DNA from: Palsa-739 sp035532535 | GTDB taxonomy: Bacteria; Actinomycetota; Thermoleophilia; Gaiellales; Gaiellaceae | DNA length: 64,000 bases | Reading direction: 5' to 3' | Assembly (NCBI GenBank): GCA_035532535.1 | Contig: DATKQT010000021.1 | Span: 28,364-92,363, forward strand | In this document: piece by piece, positions 58,485-64,000 of the stretch | Layout of the letters: each line of letters opens with the position of its first letter | How positions within the stretch are numbered: the first letter of the stretch is position 1 | Translations under genes and position numbers: made by a program | Notes under the pieces: generated by a model | Told to the model about the DNA's origin: nothing | The model's input: the letters and a program-made list of their open reading frames with translations, nothing else | Databases searched by the model: none

Positions 58485-58949
58485 GTGACGGCCCGGCGGG
58501 GATTCGTGATCGCGGCGTCGGCACTGCTCGTCCTCGCGTTCGCCCTGAGCGTGCATCGCCGAACCGCGTCGTCCGCCGCCGTTCGGCCGCGGGTCCCGGG
58601 CGTTCTCAACTCCGACGTCACGCAGGCGACGATCGGTTCCACCATCTGCGTGCACGGCTGGACGGCGACGATCCGTCCGCCCGTCGAGTACACGAACGAC
58701 CTGAAGGTGAAGCAGATGCGCGAGTACGGCGAGACCGGGAGCCCGTCGGATTACCAGGAGGACCACCTCATCAGCCTCGAGCTCGGCGGCGACCCGACGG
58801 ATCCGCGCAACCTGTGGCCGGAGCCGTACCCGCGGGCCGCCGACGTCGACCGCATCGAGAACGAGCTGAATGCGAAGGTCTGCAGCGGCAAGCTGTCCCT
58901 GCCGGAAGGGCAGCAGCAGGAGTCGGAGTTGAAGCACACCCAGGGGTAA
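58485..58949 (+). CDS. Secreted HNH-like nuclease-domain protein
   Basis: This 154-residue protein has a signal or anchor helix at residues about 5-22. Its C-terminal part, YQEDHLISLELGGDPTDPRN then LWPEPYP, has the DH and GG spacing of an HNH/ββα-metal nuclease. A Cys pair (TICVHG and KVCSG) could form a disulfide. A final helix follows (RIENELNAKVC). Nuclease activity is a suggestion from the motif only. Confidence 0.65.
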   Translation: MTARRGFVIAASALLVLAFALSVHRRTASSAAVRPRVPGVLNSDVTQATIGSTICVHGWTATIRPPVEYTNDLKVKQMREYGETGSPSDYQEDHLISLELGGDPTDPRNLWPEPYPRAADVDRIENELNAKVCSGKLSLPEGQQQESELKHTQG

Positions 58950-58952
58950 CCT
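58947..58952 (+). promoter_or_regulatory. -10 element TAACCT, leaderless promoter
   Basis: TANNNT hexamer 7 nt before the ATG at 58960; overlaps the preceding stop codon. Confidence 0.5.
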
Positions 58953-58959
58953 TGGGCGC

Positions 58960-59436
58960 ATGGCGATCGACCCCCGCGTCGATATCGGGCACGTCCACCT
59001 GAAGGTGGCCGACCTCGACCGCGCGCTCGGCTTCTACGTCGGCGTCCTCGGCTTCGACGTCTTCGCCCGGCATGGCGACCAGGCGGCGTTCATCTCCGCC
59101 GGCGGCTACCACCACCACATCGGCCTGAATACCTGGGAGTCGCGCGGCGGAAGCCCGCCCCCGCGCAACGCGACCGGCCTCTACCACACCGCCATCCGCT
59201 ATCCCGACCGCAAGGCGCTCGCCGATGCGCTCCGCCGCGTGCTCGACGCCGGGATCCGGCTCGACGGGGCGAGCGACCACGGCGTTTCCGTCGCGCTCTA
59301 TCTCCGGGATCCCGATGAGAACGGCGTCGAGCTGTACTACGACCGGCCCCGGGACGATTGGCCGCAGGACGCCGAGGGGAAGCCGACGATGTTCACCAAG
59401 CCGGTCGACCTCGATGCCCTTCTGGCGGAGGCCTGA
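58960..59436 (+). CDS. VOC-family glyoxalase/dioxygenase-like protein
   Basis: This 158-residue protein has a vicinal oxygen chelate fold: IGHVHLKVADLDRALGFYV at the N-terminus with a metal His, GGYHHHIGLNTW, and LYLRDPDENGVELYYDRP with the last Glu ligand. CatE-like proteins of this group act on catechols or glyoxal adducts. The substrate is unknown. It lies 28 bp upstream of korA. Confidence 0.88.
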   Translation: MAIDPRVDIGHVHLKVADLDRALGFYVGVLGFDVFARHGDQAAFISAGGYHHHIGLNTWESRGGSPPPRNATGLYHTAIRYPDRKALADALRRVLDAGIRLDGASDHGVSVALYLRDPDENGVELYYDRPRDDWPQDAEGKPTMFTKPVDLDALLAEA

Positions 59437-59464
59437 CACAGTGCTATACCTGTGATCGAGGGTC

Positions 59465-61312
59465 TTGGCCAAGCCGGTTGAGCAGCTGTCCCAGGTGATC
59501 GTCCGCTTCGCGGGCGACTCCGGCGACGGCATGCAGCTGACGGGCTCGCAGTTCACCTCCGAGACCGCGCTCCTCGGCAACGACATCTCGACGCTGCCTG
59601 ACTTCCCGGCCGAGATTCGGGCGCCGGCGGGCTCGCTCCCGGGCGTTTCCGGCTTCCAGGTCCACTTCGCCGACTTCGACATCCTCACGCCCGGCGACGC
59701 GCCGAACGTGCTCGTCGCCATGAACCCGGCAGCGCTGAAGACGAACATCAAGGACTTGCCGAAGGGTGGCACGCTGATCGTCAACTCGGACGCGTTCAAC
59801 GAGCGCAACCTGCAAAAAGCCGGATACACGAAGAATCCGCTCGAGGACGAATCGCTGGGCGAGTTCCAGGTGCACTCGGTACCGCTCACCTCGCTGACGG
59901 TCGGCGCCCTGAAGGGGATCGAAGGCGTCACGCCGCGCGAGGCAGAGCGCTCGAAGAACATGTTCGCGCTCGGGCTGATGTCGTGGCTGTACGGCCGGCC
60001 GATCGAGCCGACCGTCGAGTTTCTCGAGGAGAAGTTCGCGAAGCGGCCCGAGATCGCCGCCGCGAACGTGAAGGCCCTCCAGGCCGGCTATGCGTTCGGC
60101 GAGACGACCGAGTCGTTCGCCGTTACCTACGAGATCAAGCCGGCGAAGCTGACGCCCGGCACGTACCGCAACATCACCGGCAACCAGGCGCTGTCGCTCG
60201 GCCTCGTCGCCGCGTCGCGCCTCTCGAAGCTGCCGCTCTTCCTCGGCGCCTATCCGATCACGCCGGCGAGCGCGATCCTCGAGGAGCTCGCCGGGTACAA
60301 GAACTTCGGCGTGCGCACCTTCCAGGCGGAGGACGAGATCGCCGCTGCGGGCGCCGCCGTCGGCGCCGCGTTCGGCGGCTCGCTCGGTATCACGACGTCG
60401 GCGGGGCCGGGCGTCGTGCTCAAGGCGGAGACGATCGGGCTCGCGATCATGCTCGAGCTGCCGCTCGTCATCTGCGACATCCAGCGCGCGGGGCCGTCGA
60501 CCGGGATGCCGACGAAGCCGGAGCAGGGCGACCTGCTCATGGTGCTGTTCGGGCGGAACTCGGAGTCGCCGGTGCCGGTCGTGGCGCCTCGCTCGCCGTC
60601 GGACTGCTTCGACGCGGCCATCGAGGCGTGCCGCATCGCGCTCAAATACCGCACCCCGGTCTATCTCCTCTCGGACGCGTATCTCGCGAACGGCTCCGAG
60701 CCGTGGCTTCTGCCCGACGTGGAGTCACTGCCCGACATCTCGACGACCTTCGCAACCGAACCGAACGACGGCGACGAGTTCCTGCCGTATCTGCGCGACG
60801 AGCAGACGCTCGCGCGGCCGTGGGCCGTGCCGGGAACGCCCGGGCTCGAGCACCGCATCGGCGGCCTCGAGAAGGCGGACCGCACGGGCAACATCTCCTA
60901 CGACCCCGACAACCACGACCTGATGACGCGGCTGCGCGCGCAGAAGGTCGCGGGTATCGCGAGCGACATCCCCGAGCTCGAGGTGGACGATCCGGACGGC
61001 GACGCGCGCGTGCTCGTGCTCGGCTGGGGCGGGACCTACGGGCCGATCGCGGCCGCGTGCCGGCGCGTCCGAACCGGCGGTCGCGCGGTCGCGCACGCGC
61101 ACCTCCGCCATCTCAATCCGTTCCCGCGCAACACGGGCGAGGTGCTGCGCCGCTACGACAAGGTGCTCGTGCCGGAGATGAACCTCGGCCAGTTGCTGAA
61201 GCTCGTGCGCGCAGAGTTCCTCGTCGACGCGGTCGGCTACAACCGCGTCAGCGGCCTCCCGCTGCGGGCGGCCGAGGTCGCAGACGCCATCGAGGCCATG
61301 GTCGACCAATGA
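59465..61312 (+). CDS. korA: 2-oxoacid:ferredoxin oxidoreductase, alpha subunit (KorA)
   Basis: This 615-residue fused gamma-alpha chain has an N-terminal gamma domain (VIVRFAGDSGDGMQLTG, residues about 10-190), then the pyrimidine-binding domain with GNQALSLGLVAA and YPITPASAILEEL, and a C-terminal domain. With KorB it converts 2-oxoglutarate, or another 2-oxoacid, to acyl-CoA with ferredoxin. In aerobic actinobacteria this can replace 2-oxoglutarate dehydrogenase. It starts with TTG at 59465; a GAGGG precedes it. Confidence 0.94.
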   Translation: MAKPVEQLSQVIVRFAGDSGDGMQLTGSQFTSETALLGNDISTLPDFPAEIRAPAGSLPGVSGFQVHFADFDILTPGDAPNVLVAMNPAALKTNIKDLPKGGTLIVNSDAFNERNLQKAGYTKNPLEDESLGEFQVHSVPLTSLTVGALKGIEGVTPREAERSKNMFALGLMSWLYGRPIEPTVEFLEEKFAKRPEIAAANVKALQAGYAFGETTESFAVTYEIKPAKLTPGTYRNITGNQALSLGLVAASRLSKLPLFLGAYPITPASAILEELAGYKNFGVRTFQAEDEIAAAGAAVGAAFGGSLGITTSAGPGVVLKAETIGLAIMLELPLVICDIQRAGPSTGMPTKPEQGDLLMVLFGRNSESPVPVVAPRSPSDCFDAAIEACRIALKYRTPVYLLSDAYLANGSEPWLLPDVESLPDISTTFATEPNDGDEFLPYLRDEQTLARPWAVPGTPGLEHRIGGLEKADRTGNISYDPDNHDLMTRLRAQKVAGIASDIPELEVDDPDGDARVLVLGWGGTYGPIAAACRRVRTGGRAVAHAHLRHLNPFPRNTGEVLRRYDKVLVPEMNLGQLLKLVRAEFLVDAVGYNRVSGLPLRAAEVADAIEAMVDQ

Positions 61313-62313
61313 GCACGAACGGACACTTGACGGCGAAGGACTACCGCACCGATCAGGAGGTGCGCTGGTGCCCGGGCTGCGGCGACTACGCCATCCTCGC
61401 CGCAATGCAGGCGTTCATGCCCGAGCTCGGGATCGCACGCGAGAACACCGTGTTCGTCTCCGGGATCGGCTGTGCCGCCCGCTTCCCGTACTACATGAAC
61501 ACGTACGGGATGCACTCGATCCACGGGCGTGCGCCGGCGATCGCGACCGGCCTCGCGACGACGCGGCCGGATCTCTCCGTCTGGGTTGCGACCGGCGACG
61601 GCGACGCGCTCTCGATCGGCGGCAACCACTTGATTCACGCGCTGCGCCGCAACGTCAATTTCAAGATCCTCCTCTTCAACAACAGGATCTACGGCCTGAC
61701 GAAGGGGCAGTACTCGCCGACGAGCGAGCTCGGCAAGGTGACGAAGTCGACGCCGATGGGATCGCTCGACTGGCCCTTCAACCCGCTCTCGCTCGCCATC
61801 GGCGCCGAAGCGACGTTCGTCGCGCGCGCCATCGACACGGACAAGGCGGGAATGACCGCCGTGCTGCGCGCCGCAGCCGAGCATCGTGGCAGCGCGTTCG
61901 TCGAGATCTTCCAGAATTGCCCGATCTTCAACGACGACGCGTTCGCGTTCGTCCGCGACGACAAGGAAGGCGTGAACCGGATCCCGCTGCGCGACGGCGA
62001 GCCGATCACGTGGGGCGCCGGTGGGGAGAAGGCGCTCAGGCAGCGCTCGGACGGCTCGATCGAGATCTGCCGCGCGGACGACGAGGGCGTGCTCGTGCAC
62101 GACGCACACCACGAAGGGGCAGCCCTGGCCTTCGCATTGTCACGGGTGACGCAGGACTCGCACGGCGGCACCCCGGTCGGCGTCTTCCGCGACGTCGAGC
62201 GCCCGGTCTACGACGATCTCATGGCCGGCCAGCTCGCGGCGGCAACAGAGAAGTTCGGCGAGGGCGACCTCGGCGCGCTGCTGCATAGCGGCGAGACCTG
62301 GGACATCGCTTGA
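61309..62313 (+). CDS. korB: 2-oxoacid:ferredoxin oxidoreductase, beta subunit (KorB)
   Basis: This 334-residue protein has the thiamine-diphosphate motif GDGDALSIGGNHLIHALRRN ending in NNRIYGLT, and Fe-S ligands CPGCGDY, with a third Cys in GIGCAARF. It forms the active heterodimer with KorA, with which it overlaps by ATGA. The stop codon lies inside a 10-bp hairpin that begins the palindrome cluster downstream. Confidence 0.95.
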   Translation: MSTNGHLTAKDYRTDQEVRWCPGCGDYAILAAMQAFMPELGIARENTVFVSGIGCAARFPYYMNTYGMHSIHGRAPAIATGLATTRPDLSVWVATGDGDALSIGGNHLIHALRRNVNFKILLFNNRIYGLTKGQYSPTSELGKVTKSTPMGSLDWPFNPLSLAIGAEATFVARAIDTDKAGMTAVLRAAAEHRGSAFVEIFQNCPIFNDDAFAFVRDDKEGVNRIPLRDGEPITWGAGGEKALRQRSDGSIEICRADDEGVLVHDAHHEGAALAFALSRVTQDSHGGTPVGVFRDVERPVYDDLMAGQLAAATEKFGEGDLGALLHSGETWDIA

Positions 62314-62688
62314 AAGTGCTGCGCACTTTCAACCGGTGAAGGGTCCCGCTTCGCGGTAACGCTCGTGGGCGAAGCCCGCGAGCTCTCATTCGTGTCGGCG
62401 AAGGGTTGTTCTGCGGTCGAGATCGGCGCCTCGCTCAAGGCAGTAGACGCTCCGGCGAAGCAACGAAAAGGCCGGGGCGTAAGCCGCGCGAAGCCGGCTT
62501 ACGCGCAGGCGGACCAGCGCGTGGGGACGGCGAAGCCGCCACCGCGCGCGCAGAACATCCCAGCGCCCAAAGACCTAAGAGCTAGCGGGCTTTGCCCGCG
62601 AGCGCTCCCGCGGAGCGGGACTCTCTCCCGCCTGAAAGTGCGCGGCACTTTCAGGCGTTCACCGGGCGCGCGGGGGAACGCGCCCGGT
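62310..62688. repeat. Cluster of short perfect hairpins after korB
   Basis: This is a 375-bp gene-free stretch with hairpins at 62310-62332 (10 bp, loop tgc), 62361-62383 (10 bp, loop gaa), 62477-62504 (10 bp), 62528-62538 (4 bp, loop gaa), 62581-62603 (9 bp, loop ttt), 62606-62620 (6 bp), 62629-62657 (13 bp, loop gcg) and 62661-62688 (10 bp). Arms with aaagtgc/gcacttt occur twice, and a gcgtaagcc arm also appears at 29585. An ORF over this region is a shadow. It may be a REP-like repeat family, multiple terminators, or an RNA. Confidence 0.75.
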
Positions 62689-63105
62689 CTACGCCGTGAG
62701 CGGAGACGTCTGAATCGACGTCTCCTCGTCACTCGACGTCGCAAGTGACGCAGTAGGCCGATCCTCGTGGCCATTTCGCGCCTGGATCAGAGCCCGCTCG
62801 AGCGCATGCTCGAGGGTCGACCGGCGGAATGGCTTCATCACGTAATCGACTGCCGCGAGGCTGGACGTTTCCTCGCTGGGCGGTTCGATGCTGACGCAGA
62901 GGATCGGCAGCCGCAGGAGCCGCTGCCGCAGACGGTGTGCAAGCCGCAGACCCGGCCCGGACGCCGGCTCGAGCAGCATCAAATCGGGCTCCTCGCCCTC
63001 GGCCAGCTCGCGCTGGCCGATCGGTTTGTGACCGAGCCGCAGGACGAGGAGCTCAAGAAGCGACCGGTTGGCCGGATCAGGATCCACGATCAGGATGGTC
63101 GCCAC
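62689..63105 (-). CDS. Atypical response-regulator receiver protein (phosphomimetic Glu)
   Basis: This 138-residue protein has a single receiver domain. ATILIVDPD has the acidic pair Asp8/Asp10 and DYVMKPF the conserved Lys91. The phospho-acceptor position reads LMLLEPASG, with Glu46 in place of Asp. Glu cannot be phosphorylated at Asp and often mimics the phosphorylated form. A disordered Ser/Thr-rich tail follows (about 112-138). The GTG at 63105 lies 58 bp from the divergent PhoB-type regulator, so they probably work together. A 9-bp inverted repeat lies in its 3' end (62702-62725). Confidence 0.75.
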   Translation of the reverse strand: MATILIVDPDPANRSLLELLVLRLGHKPIGQRELAEGEEPDLMLLEPASGPGLRLAHRLRQRLLRLPILCVSIEPPSEETSSLAAVDYVMKPFRRSTLEHALERALIQARNGHEDRPTASLATSSDEETSIQTSPLTA

Positions 63106-63162
63106 GAGCCAAGAGTGCTCCTTCGGCGAGGGAAGACCGCCTGAGCGTGGTATGGATTCGGT

Positions 63163-63861
63163 ATGAGCGCTGCCCGCGTGCTGGTCGTCGACGACGACGA
63201 TGACATCCGGTCCCTCGTCCGGACCTTGCTCGAGCGGGCCGGCGCCATCGTTTTCGAGGCTCCAGACGGCCGCGAGGGACTGCGCGAGTTCCACGCGCAG
63301 CGCCCCGATCTCGTCATTCTCGACGTCTCGATGCCGGAGCTCGACGGCTGGCAGATGCTCGACCGCATTCGCGACATGTCGGATGTGCCGGTGCTCATGC
63401 TCACGGCGCGCGCCGACGAGCTGGAACGGGTGCGCGGGCTGCACGCAGGCGCCGACGACTACGTCGTCAAGCCGTTCGGCAAGCAGGAGCTGATCGCACG
63501 CGTGCAGGCGCTCCTGCGCCGCGCGGCACGCGGCGGGCGTACGCACGAGGCCGACTCATACGGCGACGGCTACCTCACGATCGACTGGGGCCAGCACCGC
63601 GTGACCGTCGGCGAGCGTGAGATACAGCTCACGCCGCTCGAGTTCCGGCTCCTGTCCACGTTCGTGCGCAACCCCCGCCAGGTGCTCAGCCGCGAGCAGC
63701 TGCTCGAGCTCGTGTGGGGTGACTCGTACGGCGTCGGCGGCGACCAGGTGAAGCTCTACATCGGGTACCTGCGGCGCAAGCTCGATCCCGACATGCCTGA
63801 CGCCGTACCGATCGAGACCGTGCGCGGTTTCGGCTACCGCTACACCGCTCCTTCTGCTTAG
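63163..63861 (+). CDS. OmpR/PhoB family response regulator
   Basis: This 232-residue protein has an N-terminal receiver with the acidic cluster at residues 10-14, phospho-acceptor Asp54 in LVILDVSMPELDG, Thr81 in MLTARADE and Lys103 in DYVVKPFG. The C-terminal winged helix (about 135-230) has ELTPLEFRLL-like and SREQLLELVWGDS motifs. No histidine kinase gene is in view. It is divergent from an unusual receiver-only protein with Glu in place of the acceptor Asp. Confidence 0.93.
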   Translation: MSAARVLVVDDDDDIRSLVRTLLERAGAIVFEAPDGREGLREFHAQRPDLVILDVSMPELDGWQMLDRIRDMSDVPVLMLTARADELERVRGLHAGADDYVVKPFGKQELIARVQALLRRAARGGRTHEADSYGDGYLTIDWGQHRVTVGEREIQLTPLEFRLLSTFVRNPRQVLSREQLLELVWGDSYGVGGDQVKLYIGYLRRKLDPDMPDAVPIETVRGFGYRYTAPSA

Positions 63862-63929
63862 AGGCTCTCACACAATGAACGATTGTGTCGCCCGGCCACA
63901 CTCGGCGGCGCGCTGCCGCGTCCTCAGTC

Positions 63930-63954
63930 GGCCCGATAGTGCAACTATCGGGCC
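63930..63954. terminator. Hairpin downstream of the PhoB-type regulator
   Basis: Perfect 11-bp stem, ggcccgatagt with its complement, and loop gca. A shorter cacaat/attgtg stem lies at about 63871-63887. The last 140 bp of the window hold no gene. Confidence 0.6.
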
Positions 63955-64000
63955 TCCCTGCGTCCTTGCATCGCACTCGCCGATTGCGCCCGGATCGACG

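Noticed and set aside
62365..62748. 127-residue ORF in the hairpin cluster
   Set aside because: Arg/Ala/Lys-rich and made of the palindromes themselves; no domain, and the DNA pattern explains it.

Overview
The window is a gene-dense, very GC-rich bacterial chromosome segment. Gene content and DNA style point to an aerobic, heterotrophic actinobacterium, most likely of the Thermoleophilia/Gaiellales type (inference). The reasons are the frequent GTG/TTG starts, 4-bp ATGA/GTGA gene overlaps, a SigR/RsrA-like redox sigma and anti-sigma pair, KorAB in place of a visible 2-oxoglutarate dehydrogenase, a COX15-type heme A synthase, and many genes that appear to be leaderless, with a TANNNT -10 element 6-8 nt before the start codon. 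I see no phage, insertion sequence, CRISPR array, rRNA or tRNA.

Layout. 1-2831: end of a PhzF gene, then a BNR protein, a PfkB kinase and an NCS1 permease. 2842-6269: aconitase followed by a small helical protein and an AhpD/CMD peroxidase interrupted by an in-frame TGA that looks like selenocysteine. 6324-8853: collagen-like surface protein, secreted protein, HtrA protease. 9004-11500: YbdK-type ligase, HMA protein, sigma/anti-sigma pair. 11497-17459: molybdenum hydroxylase cluster (three subunits, a MocA/MobA-like nucleotidyltransferase, an amidohydrolase) with a lytic transglycosylase. 17492-21821: M24 peptidase, acetate permease, acetyl-CoA synthetase. 21966-31701: beta-propeller protein, M16 protease, thioesterase, SIS protein, SDR/M20/class V aminotransferase operon, ClpS, Mug, NadE. 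31729-36431: SDR, acyl-CoA synthetase, MFS pump and TetR regulator.

36768-38235 and 55520-57033 each hold an XRE-HTH plus TPR regulator of about 440 residues next to a 32-35 residue peptide gene with a good ribosome site and a signal-like hydrophobic core. That is the architecture of RRNPP peptide quorum sensing (Rap/PlcR/NprR class), here in an apparent actinobacterium. 38492-41853: 1-Cys peroxiredoxin, D-cysteine desulfhydrase/ACC deaminase-like enzyme, SDR and SelD. SelD makes selenophosphate and so supports the selenocysteine reading at 3166-3168. 41846-49516: MerR and MFS, heme A synthase, PAC2 protein, helicase, signal peptidase. 49521-52513: FadJ-like and thiolase beta-oxidation operon with a FadR-like palindrome at its start. 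53177-55523: 6-phosphogluconolactonase, ProC, AlkA-like glycosylase. 57059-62313: Wzy-like membrane protein, secreted HNH-like protein, VOC protein, KorAB. 62310-62725 is an unusual cluster of at least eight perfect or near-perfect hairpins, followed by a phosphomimetic-looking receiver protein and a PhoB-type response regulator.

Together the genes describe carbon entry as acetate and fatty acids (permease, Acs, acyl-CoA ligase, FadJ, thiolase), oxidation through aconitase and KorAB, and a thiol/selenol redox-defence layer (SigR/RsrA, 1-Cys Prx, Sec-CMD, SelD). The most interesting items are the Sec-containing CMD protein, the two regulator-peptide pairs, the hairpin cluster, and the overlapping divergent leaderless promoters.
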